Origin: Eledone cirrhosa
Taxonomy: Eukaryota > Mollusca > Cephalopoda > Octopoda > Eledonidae
Direction of reading: 5' to 3'
Length of the DNA stretch: 64,000 bases
NCBI GenBank assembly: GCA_964016885.1
Contig: OZ024742.1
Coordinates: forward strand, 2,011,810-2,075,809
Shown one piece after another: positions 43,101 to 55,930 of the stretch. The notes under the pieces are model-generated. The model ran no database searches and was not told the origin of the DNA. It saw nothing but the letters and a program-made list of their open reading frames with translations. The first letter of the stretch is position 1. Each line of letters starts with the position of its first letter. A program made the position numbers and the translations under genes.

Positions 43101-46100
43101 GAACTACCTGGTAGATTGATCTTTTAGAAATAGCAGTCAAATACCCACATTTACAACAGCTTCTTCTTGTACCAAGAACTAGCTGGTAGGTTGATCTTTT
43201 AGAAATAGCAGTCAAATACCCACATTTACAACAGCTTCTTCTTGTACCAAGAACTAGCTGGTAGGTTGATCTTTTAGACATAGCAGTCAAATACCCACAT
43301 TTACAACAGCTTCTTACTGTACCAAGAACTAGCTGGTAGGTTGATCTTTTAGAAATAGCAGTCAAATACCCAGATTTACAAGAGCTTCTTCCTGTACCAA
43401 GAACTACCTGGTAGGTTGATCTTTTAGAAATAGCAGTCAAATACCCACACTTACAACAGCTTCTTCCTGTACCAAGAACTAGCTGGTAGGTTGATCTTTT
43501 AGAAATAGCAGTCAAATACCCACATTTACAACAGCTTCTTCCTGTACCAAGAACTAGCCGGTAGGTTGATCTTTTAGAAATAGCAGTCAAATACCCACAT
43601 TTACAACAGCTTCTTCCTGTACCAAGAACTAGCTGGTACGTTGATCTTTTAGAAATAGCAGTCAAATACCCACATTTACAACAGCTTCTTCTTGTACCAA
43701 GAACCACCTGGTAGGTTGATCTTTTAGAAATAGCAGTCAAATACCCACATTTACAACAGCTTCTTCCTGTACCAAGAACTAGCTGGTAGGTTGATCTTTT
43801 AGAAATAGCAGTCAAATACCCAGATTTACAACAGCTTCTTCCTGTACCAAGAACCACCTTGTAGGTTGATCTTTTAGAAATAGCAGTCAAATACCCACAT
43901 TTACAACAGCTTCTTCCAGTACCAAGAACTAGCTGGTAGGTTCATCTTTTAGAAATAGCAGTCAAATACCCACATTTACAACAGCTTCTTCCTGTACCAA
44001 GAACTAGCTGGTAGGTTCATCTTTTAGAAATAGCAGTCAAATACCCACATTTACAACAGCTTCCTCCAGTACCAACAACTAGCTGGTAGGTTCATCTTTT
44101 AGAAATAGCAGTCAAATACCCACATTTACAACAGCTTCTTCCAGTACCAAGAACTACCTGGTAGGTTGAACTTTTAGAAATAGCAGTCAAATACCCACAT
44201 TTACAACAGCTTCTTCCTCTAGTACAAACTACCTGGTAGGTTGATCTTTTAGAAATAGCAGTCATATGCACACATTTACAAGAACTTCTTCCTGTACCAA
44301 GAACTACCTGGTAGGTTGATGTTTTAGAAATAGCAGTCAAATACCCACATTTACAACAGCTTCGTTCTGTAGTACAAACCACCTGGTAGGTTGATCTTTT
44401 AGAAATAGCAGTCAAATACCAACATTTACAACAACTTCTTCCTGAACCATGAACTACCTGGTAGGTTGATCTTTTAGAAATAGCAGTCAAATACCCACAT
44501 TTACAACAGCTTCTTCCTGTACCAAGAACTAGCTGGTAGGTTGATCTTTTAGAAATAGCAGTCAAATACCCACATTTACAACAGCTTCTTCCTGTACCAA
44601 GAACTACCTGGTAGGTTGATATTTTGGAAATAGCAGTCAAATACCCACATTTACAACAGCTTCTTCCTGTACCCAGAACTACCTGGTAGGTTGATCTTTT
44701 AGAAATAGCAGTCAAATACCCACATTTACAACAGCTTCTTCTTGTACCAAGAACCACCTGGTAGGTTGATCTTTTAGAAATAGCAGTCAAATACCCACAT
44801 TTACAACAGCTTCTTCCTGTACCAAGAACTAGCTGGTAGGTTGATCTTTTAGAAATAGCAGTCAAATACCCAGATTTACAACAGCTTCTTCCTGTACCAA
44901 GAACCACCTGGTAGGTTGATCTTTTAGAAATAGCAGTCAAATACCCACATTTACAACAGCTTCTTCCTGTACCAAGAACTAGCTGGTAGGTTGATCTTTT
45001 AGAAGTAGCAGTCAAATTCCCACATTTACAACAGCTTCTTCCTGTACCAAGAACTAGCTGGTAGGTTGATCTTTTAGAAATAGCAGTCAAATACCCAGAT
45101 TTACAACAGCTTCTTCCTGTACCAAGAACCACCTGGTAGGTTGATCTTTTAGAAATAGCAGTCAAATACCCACATTTACAACAGCTTCTTCCTGTACCAA
45201 GAACTAGCTGGTAGGTTGATCTTTTAGAAATAGCAGTCAAATACCCACATTTACAACAGCTTCTTCCTGTACCAAGAACCACCTGGTAGGTTGATCTTTT
45301 AGAAATAGCAGTCAAATACCCACATTTACAACAGCTTCTTCCTGTACCCAGAACTAGCTGGTAGGTTGATCTTTTAGAAATAGCAGTCAAATACCCACAT
45401 TTACAACAGCTTCTTCCTGTACCAAGAACCACCTGGTAGGTTGATCTTTTAGAAATAGCAGTCAAATACCCACATTTACAACAGCTTCTTCTTGTACCAA
45501 GAACTAGCTGGTAGGTTGAACTTTTAGAAATAGCAGTCAAATACCCACATTTACAACAGCTTCTTCTTGTACCAAGAACTAGCTGGTAGGTTGAACTTTT
45601 AGAAATAGCAGTCAAATACCCACATTTACAACAGCTTCTTCCTGTACCAAGAACCACCTGGTAGGTTGATCTTTTAGAAATAGCAGTCAAATACCCACAC
45701 TTACAACAGCTTCTTCTTGTACCAAGAACTACCTGGTAGGTTGATCTTTTAGAAATAGCAGTCAAATACCCACATTTACAACAGCTTCTTCCTGTACCAA
45801 GAACTAGCTGGTAGGTTGATCTTTTAGAAATAGCAGTCAAATACCCACATTTACAACAGCTTCTTCCAGTACCAAGAACTAGCTGGTAGGTTCATCTTTT
45901 AGAAATAGCAGTCAAATACCCACATTTACAACAGCTTCTTCCTGTACCAAGAACTAGCTGGTAGGTTCATCTTTTAGAAATAGCAGTCAAATACCCACAT
46001 TTACAACAGCTTCTTCCAGTACCAACAACTAGCTGGTAGGTTCATCTTTTAGAAATAGCAGTCAAATACCCACATTTACAACAGCTTCTTCCAGTACCAA

Positions 46101-47760
46101 GAACTAGCTGGTAGGTTCATCTTTTAGAAATAGCAGTCAAATACCCACATTTACAACAGCTTCTTCCAGTACCAAGAACTACCTGGTAGGTTGAACTTTT
46201 AGAAATAGCAGTCAAATACCCACATTTACAACAGCTTCTTCCTCTAGTACAAACTACCTGGTAGGTTGATCTTTTAGAAATAGCAGTCATATGCACACAT
46301 TTACAACAGCTTCTTCTTGTACCAAGAACTACCTGGTAGGTTGATGTTTTAGAAATAGCAGTCAAATACCCACATTTACAACAGCTTCATCCTGTACCAT
46401 GAACTACCTGGTAGGTTAATCTTTTAGAAATGGCAGTCAAATACCCACATTTACAACAGCTTCTTCCTGTACCAAGAACTACCTAGTAGATTGATCTTTT
46501 AGAAATAGCAGTCAAATACCCACATTTACAACAGCTTCTTCTTGTACCAAGAACTAGCTGGTAGGTTGATCTTTTAGAAATAGCAGTCAAATACCCACAT
46601 TTACAACAGCTTCTTCTTGTACCAAGAACTAGCTGGTAGGTTGATCTTTTAGACATAGCAGTCAAATACCCACATTTACAACCGCTTCTTACTGTACCAA
46701 GAACTAGCTGGTAGGTTGATCTTTTAGAAATAGCAGTCAAATACCCAGATTTACAAGAGCTTCTTCCTGTACCAAGAACTACCTGGTAGGTTGATCTTTT
46801 AGAAATAGCAGTCAAATACCCACACTTACAACAGCTTCTTCCTGTACCAAGAACTAGCTGGTAGGTTGATCTTTTAGAAATAGCAGTCAAATACCCACAT
46901 TTACAACAGCTTCTTCTTGTACCAAGAACTAGCAGGTAGGTTGATCTTTTAGAAATAGCAGTCAAATACCCACATTTACAACAGCTTCTTCCTGTACCAA
47001 GAACTAGCCGGTAGGTTGATCTTTTAGAAATAGCAGTCAAATACCCACATTTACAACAGCTTCTTCCTGTACCAAGAACTAGCTGGTAGGTTGATCTTTT
47101 AGAAATAGCAGTCAAATACCCACATTTACAACAGCTTATTCCTGTAGCAAGAACTACCTGGTAGGTTAATGTTTTAGAAATAGCAGTCAAATACCCACAT
47201 TTACAACAGCTTCTTCTTGTACCAAGAACCACCTGGTAGGTTGATCTTTTAGAAATAGCAGTCAAATACCCACATTTACAACAGCTTCTTCCTGTAGCAT
47301 GAACTACCTGGTACGTTGATCTTTTAGAAATAGCAGTCAAATACCCACATTTACAACAGCTTCTTCCTGTAGCATGAACTACCTGGTACGTTGATCTTTT
47401 AGAAATAGCAGTCAAATACCCACATTTACAACAGCTTCTTCCTGTAGCATGAACTACCTGGAACGTTGATCTTTTAGAAATAGCAGTCAAATACCCACAT
47501 TTACAACAGCTTCTTCCTGTAGCATGAACTACCTGGTACGTTGATCTTTTAGAAATAGCAGTCAAATACCCACATTTACAACAGCTTCTTCCTGTAGCAT
47601 GAACTAGCTGGTTGGTTGATCTTTTAGAAATAGCAGTCAATTACCCACATTTACAACAGCTTCTTCCTGTACCAAGAACTACCTGGTAGGTTGATCTTTT
47701 AGATATAGCAGTCAAATACTCACATTTACAACAGCTTCTTCCTGTACCAAGAACTAGCTG
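40188..47760. repeat. Family B higher-order block 5 (about 101 monomers)
   Basis: It opens with the shortest poly-T monomer (T9). It contains a GGTTCATC run (about 40,790-41,630), then three CCTCTAGTAC monomers at 42,863, 44,213 and 46,238 (spacings 1,350 and 2,025 bp, exactly 18 and 27 monomers). Long stretches alternate GAACCACC and GAACTAGC monomers, and a GTAGCATG/TACGTTG run lies near 47,290-47,610. No poly-T monomer occurs for 7.5 kb, so one or more block boundaries may have been lost. Confidence 0.8.
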
Positions 47761-49008
47761 GTAGGTTGTTTTTTTTTTAAATAGCAGTCAAATACCCACA
47801 TTTACAACAGCTTCTTCCTGTACCAAGAACTAGCTGGTTGGTTGATGTTTTAGAAATAGCAGTCAAATACCCACATTTACAACAGCTTCTTCCTGTACCA
47901 AGAACTAGCTGGTTGGTTGATCTTTTAGATATAGCAGTCAAATACTCACATTTACAACAGCTTCTTCTTGTACCAAGAACTAGCTGGTAGGTTGTTTTTT
48001 TTTTAAATAGCAGTCAAATACTCACATTTACAACAGCTTCTTCTTGTACCAAGAACTAGCTGGTAGGTTGATCTTTTAGAAATAGCAGTCAAATACCCAC
48101 ATTTACAACAGCTTCTTCCTGTACCAAGAACTAGCAGGTAGGTTGATCTTTTAGAAATAGCAGTCAAATACCCTCATTTACAACAGCTTCTTCTTGTACC
48201 AAGAACTAGCTGGTAGGTTGATCTTTTAGAAATAGCAGTCAAATACCCACATTTACAAGAACTTCTTCCTGTACCAAGAACTACCTGGTAGGTTGATGTT
48301 TTAGAAATAGCAGTCAAATACCCACATTTACAACAGCTTCGTTCTGTAGTACAAACCATCTGGTAGGTTGATCTTTTAGAAATAGCAGTCAAATACCAAC
48401 ATTTACAACAACTTCTTCCTGAACCATGAACTACCTGGTAGGATGATCTTTTAGAAATAGCAGTCAAATACCCACATTTACAACAGCTTCTTCCTGTACC
48501 CAGAACTACCTGGTAGGTTGATCTTTTAGAAATAGCAGTCAAATACCCACATTTACAACAGCTTCTTCTTGTACCAAGAACCACCTGGTAGGTTGATCTT
48601 TTAGAAATAGCAGTCAAATACCCACATTTACAACAGCTTCTTCCTGTACCAAGAACTAGCTGGTAGGTTGATCTTTTAGAAATAGCAGTCAAATACCCAG
48701 ATTTACAACAGCTTCTTCCTGTACCAAGAACCACCTGGTACGTTGATCTTTTAGAAATAGCAGTCAAATACCCACATTTACAACAGCTTCTTCCTGTACC
48801 AAGAACTAGCTGGTAGGTTGATCTTTTAGAAGTAGCAGTCAAATACCCACATTTACAACAGCTTCTTCCTGTACCAAGAACTAGCTGGTAGGTTGATCTT
48901 TTAGAAATAGCAGTCAAATACCCAGATTTACAACAGCTTCTTCCTGTACCAAGAACCACCTGGTAGGTTGATCTTTTAGAAATAGCAGTCAAATACCCAC
49001 ATTTACAA
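47761..49008. repeat. Family B tail with two close poly-T monomers
   Basis: Poly-T monomers at 47,761 and 47,987 lie only 226 bp (three monomers) apart, against 1.7-7.6 kb elsewhere. The rest has GAACCACC/CCAGATTT monomers like 44.8-45.4 kb. It ends where a CGTCCAGTAG monomer reopens family A. Confidence 0.82.
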
Positions 49009-52000
49009 CAGCTTCGTCCAGTAGTACAAACCACCTGGTAGGTTGATCTTTAGAAATAGCAGTCAAATACTCACATTTACAACAACTTCTTCCTGAACCA
49101 TGAACTACCTGGTAGATTGATCTTTTAGAAATAGCAGTCAAATACCCACATTTACAACAGCTTTTTCCTGTACCAAGAACTAGGTGGTAGGTTGATCTTT
49201 TAGAAATAGCAGTCAAATACCCACATTTACAACAACTTCTTCCTGAACCATGAACTACCTGGTAGGTTGATCTTTTAGAAATAGCAGTCAAATACCCACA
49301 TATACAACAGCTTCTTCTTGTACCAAGAACTAGCTGGTAGGTTGATCTTTTAGAATTAGCAGTCAAATACCCACATTTACAACAGCTTCTTCCTGTACCA
49401 AGAACTAGCTGGTAGGTTGATCTTTTAGAAATAGCAGTCAAATACCCACATTTACAACAGCTTCTTCCTGTACCAAGAACTAGCTGGTAGGTTGATCTTT
49501 TAGAAATAGCAGTCAAATACCCACATTTACAAGAGCTTCTTCTTGTACCAAGAACTAGCTGGTAGGTTGATGTTTTAGAAATAGCAGTCAAATACCCACA
49601 TTTACAACAGCTTCTTCTTGTACCAAGAACTAACTGGTAGGTTGATCTTTTAGAAATAGCAGTCAAATACCCACATTTACAACATCTTCTTCCTGTACCA
49701 AGAACTAGCTGGTAGGTTGATCTTTTAGAGATAGCAGTCAAATACCCACATTTACAACACCTTCTTCTCGTACCAAGAACTACCTGGTAGGTTGATCTTT
49801 TAGAAATAGCAGTCAAATAATCACACTTACAACAGCTTCTTCCTGTACCAAGAACTAGCTGGTAGGTTGATCTTTTAGAAATAGCAGTCAAATACCCACA
49901 TTTATAAGAGCTTCTTCCTGTACCATGAACTATCTGGTAGGTTGATGTTTTAGAAATAGCAGTCAAATACCCACATTTACAATAGCTTCTTCCTGTACCA
50001 AAACTACCTGGTAGGTTGATCTTTTAGAAATAGCAGTCAAATACCCACATTTACAACAGCTTCGTCCAGTAGTACAAACCACCTGGTAGGTTGATCTTTA
50101 GAAATAGCAGTCAAATACTCACATTTACAACAACTTCTTCCTGAACCATGAACTACCTGGTAGGTTGATCTTTTAGAAATAGCAGTCAAATACCCACATT
50201 TACAACAGCTTTTTCCTGTACCAAGAACTAGGTGGTAGGTTGATCTTTTAGAAATAGCAGTCAAATACCCACATTTACAACAGCTTCTTCCTGTAGCAAG
50301 AACTACCTGGTAGGTTGATCTTTTAGAAATGGCAGTCAAATACCCACATTTACAACAGCTTCTTCCTGTAGCAAGAACTACCTGGTAGGTTGATCTTTTA
50401 GAAATGGCAGTCAAATACCCACATTTACAACAGCTTCTTCCTGTACCAAGAACTAGCTGGTTGGTTGATCTTTTAGAAATAGCAGTCAAATACCCACATT
50501 TACAACAGCTTCTTCCTGTACCAAGAACTAGCTGGTAGGTTGATCTTTTAGAAATAGCAGTCAAATACCCACATTTACAACAGCTTCTTCCTGTAGCATG
50601 AACTACCTGGTAGGTTGATGTTTTAGAAATAGCAGTCAAATACCCACATTTACAACAGCTTCTTCCTGTACCATGAACCACCTGGTAGGTTGATCTTTTA
50701 GAAATAGCCGTCAAATACCCACATTTACAACAGCTTCTTCCTGTACCAAGAACTACCTGGTAGGTTGATCTTTTAGAAATAGCAGTCAAATACCCACATT
50801 TACAACAGCTTCTTCTTGTACCAAGAACTAGCTAGTAGGTTGATCTTTTAGAAATAGCCGTCAAATACCCACATTTACAACAGCTTCCTCCTGTACCATG
50901 AACCACCTGGTAGGTTGATCTTTTAGAAATAGCCGTCAAATACCCACATTTACAACAGCTTCTTCCTGTACCAAGAACTACCTGGTAGGTTGATCTTTTA
51001 GAAATAGCTGTCAAATACCCACATTTACAACAGCTTCTTCTTGTACCAAGAACTAGCTGGTAGGTTGATCTTTTAGAAATAGCCGTCAAATACCCACATT
51101 TACAACAGCTTCTTCCTGTACCAAGAACTAGCTGGTTGGTTGATCTTTTAGAAATAGCAGTCAAATACCCATATTTACAACAGCTTCTTCCTGTACCAAG
51201 AACTAGCTGGTAGGTTGATCTTTTAGAAATAGCAGTCAAATACCCACATTTAAAACAGCTTCTTCCTGTACCAAGAACTAGCTGGTTGGTTGATATTTTA
51301 GAAATAGCAGTCAAATACCCACATTTACAACAGCTTCTTATTGTACCAAGAACTACCTGGTAGGTTGATCTTTTAGAAATAGCAGTCAAATACCCACATT
51401 TACAACAACTTCTTCTTGTACCAAGGACTAGCTGGTAGGTTGATCTTTTAGAAATAGCAGTCAAATACCCACATTTACAACAACTTCTTCCTGAACCATG
51501 AACGACCTGGTAGGTTGATCTTTTAGAAATGGCAGTCAAATACCCACATTTACAACAGCTTCTTCTTGTACCAGGAACTAGCTGGTAAGTTGATCTTTTA
51601 GAAATAGCAGTCAAATACCCACATTTACAAGAGCTTCTTCCTGTACCAAGAACTACCTGGTAGGTTGATCTTTAGAAATAGCAGTCAAATACCCACATTT
51701 ACAACATCTTCTTCTTGTACCAAGAACTATGTGGTAGGTTGATCTTTTAGAAATAGCAGTCAAATACCCACATTTACAATAGCTTCTACCTGTACCAAGA
51801 ACTACCTGGTAGGTTGATCTTTAGAAATAGCAGTCAAATACCCACATTTACAACAACTTCTTCCTGAACCATGAACGACCTGGTAGGTTGATCTTTTAGA
51901 AATGGCAGTCAAATACCCACATTTACAACAGCTTCTTCTTGTACCAGGAACTAGCTGGTAAGTTGATCTTTTAGAAATAGCAGTCAAATACCCACATTTA

Positions 52001-53051
52001 CAAGAGCTTCTTCCTGTACCAAGAACTACCTGGTAGGTTGATCTTTAGAAATAGCAGTCAAATACCCACATTTACAACATCTTCTTCTTGTACCAAGAAC
52101 TATGTGGTAGGTTGATCTTTTAGAAATAGCAGTCAAATACCCACATTTACAATAGCTTCTACCTGTACCAAGAACTACCTGGTAGGTTGATCTTTAGAAA
52201 TAGCAGTCAAATACCCACATTTACAACAACTTCTTCCTGAACCATGAACTACCTGGTAGGTTGATCTTTTAGAAATAGCAGTCAAATACCCACATATACA
52301 ACAGCTTCTTCTTGTACCAAGAACTAGCTGGTAGGTTGATCTTTTAGAAATAGCAGTCAAATACCCACATTTACAACAGCTTCTTCCTGTACCAAGAACT
52401 AGCTGGTAGGTTGATCTTTTAGAAATAGCAGTCAAATACCCACATTTACAACAGCTTCTTCCTGTACCAAGAACTAGCTGGTAGGTTGATCTTTTAGAAA
52501 TAGCAGTCAAATACCCACATTTACAAGAGCTTCTTCTTGTACCAAGAACTAGCTGGTAGGTTGATGTTTTAGAAATAGCAGTCAAATACCCACATTTACA
52601 ACAGCTTCTTCTTGTACCAAGAACTAACTGGTAGGTTGATCTTTTAGAAATAGCAGTCAAATACCCACATTTACAACAGCTTCTTCCTGTACCAAGAACT
52701 AGCTGGTAGGTTGATCTTTTAGAGATAGCAGTCAAATACCCACATTTACAACACCTTCTTCTCGTACCAAGAACTACCTGGTAGGTTGATCTTTTAGAAA
52801 TAGCAGTCAAATAATCACACTTACAACAGCTTCTTCCTGTACCAAGAACTAGCTGGTAGGTTGATCTTTTAGAAATAGCAGTCAAATACCCACATTTACA
52901 AGAGCTTCTTCCTGTACCATGAACTACCTGGTAGGTTGATGTTTTAGAAATAGCAGTCAAATACCCACATTTACAATAGCTTCTTCCTGTACCAAGAACT
53001 ACCTGGTAGGTTGATCTTTTAGAAATAGCAGTCAAATACCCACATTTACAA
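49009..53051. repeat. Second family A segment, part 1
   Basis: CGTCCAGTAG openings lie at 49,009 and 50,057 (1,048 bp, 14 monomers minus 2) and the next is at 53,052. CATATACAAC monomers near 49,301 and 52,295 and GAGATAGC monomers near 49,726 and 52,723 link this segment to the far left of the window. A local 373-bp duplication lies inside (51.6-52.2 kb). Odd monomer near 49,998: ACCAAAACTACC, lacking two bases. Confidence 0.83.
51640..52200. repeat. 373-bp tandem duplication (five-monomer unit)
   Basis: The rare ACAACATCTT monomer occurs at 51,701 and again at 52,074, together with GAACTATGTGG and AGCTTCTACCTG, at a constant 373-bp offset (5 x 75 minus 2, the two missing bases being two 74-bp monomers). 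GAACGACC and AGCTGGTAAG variants just upstream are duplicated at the same offset. Confidence 0.85.
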
Positions 53052-55930
53052 CAGCTTCGTCCAGTAGTACAAACCACCTGGTAGGTTGATCTTTAGAAAT
53101 AGCAGTCAAATACTCACATTTATAACAACTTCTTCCTGAACCATGAACTACCTGGTAGGTTGATCTTTTAGAAATAGCAGTCAAATACCCACATTTACAA
53201 CAGCTTTTTCCTGTACCAAGAACTAGCTGGTAGGTTGATCTTTTAGAAATAGCAGTCAAATACCCACATTTACAACAGCTTCTTCCTGTAGCAAGAACTA
53301 CCTGGTAGGTTGATCTTTTAGAAATGGCAGTCAAATACCCACATTTACAACAGCTTCTTCCTGTACCAAGAACTAGCTGGTAGGTTGATCTTTTAGAAAT
53401 AGCAGTCAAATACCCACATTTACAACAGCTTCTTCCTGTAGCAAGAACTACCTGGTAGGTTGATCTTTTAGAAATGGCAGTCAAATACCCACATTTACAA
53501 CAGCTTCTTCCTGTAGCAAGAACTAGCTGGTAGGTTGATCTTTTAGAAATAGCCGTCAAATACCCACATTTACAACAGCTTCTTCCTGTACCAAGAACTA
53601 GCTGGTTTGTTGATCTTTTAGAAATAGCAGTCAAATACCCACATTTACAACAGCTTCTTCTTGTACCAAGAACTAGCTGGTAGGTTGATCTTTTAGAAAT
53701 AGCCGTCAAATACCCACATTTACAACAGCTTCTTCCTGTACCATGAACCACCTGGTAGGTTGATCTTTTAGAAATAGCCGTCAAATACCCACATTTACAA
53801 CAGCTTCTTCCTGTACCAAGAACTACCTGGTAGGTTGATCTTTTAGAAATAGCAGTCAAATACCCACATTTACAACAGCTTCTTCTTGTACCAAGAACTA
53901 GCTGGTAGGTTGATCTTTTAGAAATAGCCGTCAAATACCCACATTTACAACAGCTTCTTCCTGTACCAAGAACTAGCTGGTTGGTTGATCTTTTAGAAAT
54001 AGCAGTCAAATACCCACATTTACAACAGCTTCTTCCTGTACCAAGAACTAGCTGGTATGTTGATCTTTTAGAAATAGCAATCAAATACCCACATTTACAA
54101 CAGCTTCTTCCTGTACCAAGAACTAGCTGGTTGGTTGATATTTTAGAAATAGCAGTCAAATACCCACATTTACAACAGCTTCTTATTGTACCAAGAACTA
54201 CCTGGTAGGTTGATCTTTTAGAAATAGCAGTCAAATACCCACATTTACAACAACTTCTTCTTGTACCAAGGACTAGCTGGTAGGTTGATCTTTTAGAAAT
54301 AGCAGTGAAATACCCACATTTACAACAGCTTCTTCTTGTACCAAGAACTAGCTGGTAGGTTGATCTTTTAGAAATAGCAGTCAAATACCCACATTTACAA
54401 CAACTTCTTCCTGAACCATGAACTACCTGGTAGGTTGATCTTTTAAAAATAGCAGTCAAATACCCACATTTACAACAGCTTCTTCTTGTACCAAGAACTA
54501 GCTGGTAGGTTGATCTTTTAGAAATAGCAGTCAAATACCCACATTTACAACAGCTTCTTCTTGTACCAAGAACTACCTGGTAGGTTGATCTTTTAGAAAT
54601 AGCAGTCAAATACCCACATTTACAACAGCTTCTTCTTGTACCAAGAACTAGCTGGTAGGTTGATCTTTTAGAAATAGCAGTCAAATACCCACATTTACAA
54701 CAGCTTCTTCCTGTACCAAGAACTAGCTGGTAGGTTGATCTTTTAGAAATAGCAGTCAAATACCCACATTTACAACAGCTTCTTCCTGTACCAAGAACTA
54801 GCTGGTAGGTTCATCTTTTAGAAATAGCAGTCAAATACCCACATTTACAAAAGCTTCTTCTTGTACCAAGAACTAGCTGGTAGGTTGATCTTTTAGAAAT
54901 AGCAGTCAAATACCCACATTTACAACAACTTCTTCCTGTACCAAGAACTAGCTGGTAGGTTGATCTTTTAGAAATAGCAGTCAAATACCCACATTTACAA
55001 CAGCTTCTTCTTGTACCAAGAACTAGCTGGTAGGTTGATCTTTTAGAAATAGCAGTCAAATACCCACATTTACAACAGCTTCTTCTTGTACCAAGAACTA
55101 GCTGGTAGGTTGATCTTTTAGAAATAGCAGTCAAATACCCACATTTACAACAGCTTCTTCCTGTACCAAGAACTAGCTGGTACGTTCATCTTTTAGAAAT
55201 AGCAGTCAAATACCCACATTTACAACAGCTTCCTACTGTACCATGAACTACCTGGTAGGTTGATCTTTTAGAAATAGCAGTCAAATACCCACATTTACAA
55301 CAGCTTCTTACTGTACCAAGAACTACCTGGTAGGTTGATCTTTTAGAAATAGCAGTCAAATACCCACATTTACAACGGCTTCTTACTGTACCAAGAACTA
55401 CCTGGTAGGTTGATCTTTTAGAAATAACAGTCAAATACCCACATTTACAACAGCTTCTTCCTGTACCAAGAACTAGCTGGTAGGTTGATCTTTTAGAAAT
55501 AGCAGTCAAATACCCACATTTACAACAGCTTCTTCTTGTACCAAGAACTAGCTAGTAGGTTGATCTTTTAGAAATAGCAGTCAAATACCCACATTTACAA
55601 GAGCTTCTTCTTGTACCAAGAACTAGCTGGTAGGTTGATGTTTTAGAAATAGCAGTCAAATACCCACATTTACAACAGCTTCTTCTTGTACCAAGAACTA
55701 GCTGGTAGGTTGATCTTTTAGAAATAGCAGTCAAATACCCACATTTACAACAGCTTCTTCCTGTACCAAGAACTAGCTGGTAGGTTGATCTTTTAGAAAT
55801 AGCAGTCAAATACCCACATTTACAAGAGCTTCTTCCTGTACCAAGAACTACCTGGTAGGTTGATCTTTTAGAAATAGCAGTCAAATACCCACATTTACAA
55901 CAGCTTCTTCCTGTACCAAGATCTAGCTGG
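53052..55930. repeat. Second family A segment, part 2, with A to B junction
   Basis: It opens with CGTCCAGTAG at 53,052. Contents follow the 23.6-25.7 kb copy: GCCGTC monomers, CTGGTTGGTTG monomers and AAAAATAGC. The GCTTCTTACTG/ACAACGGC monomers (near 55,300-55,390) then mark the same A-to-B junction as at 25.8-26.0 kb. Distance from opening to ACAACGGC is 2,319 bp here and 2,394 bp there, exactly one monomer different. Confidence 0.84.
53981..54208 (+). other. Plus-strand 25-residue repeat frame without its TAG
   Basis: In the normal monomer the plus frame gives 24 residues (GTT GAT CTT TTA through AGC TGG, VDLLEIAVKYPHLQQLL and so on) and then TAG. Here three successive monomers have TTG, TAT and TTG instead of TAG, so the frame runs through for 75 codons. 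The peptide is leucine-rich and amphipathic. It starts only at TTG, lacks ATG, and closes at the next ordinary monomer. I regard it as chance loss of stops, not a gene. Confidence 0.75.
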
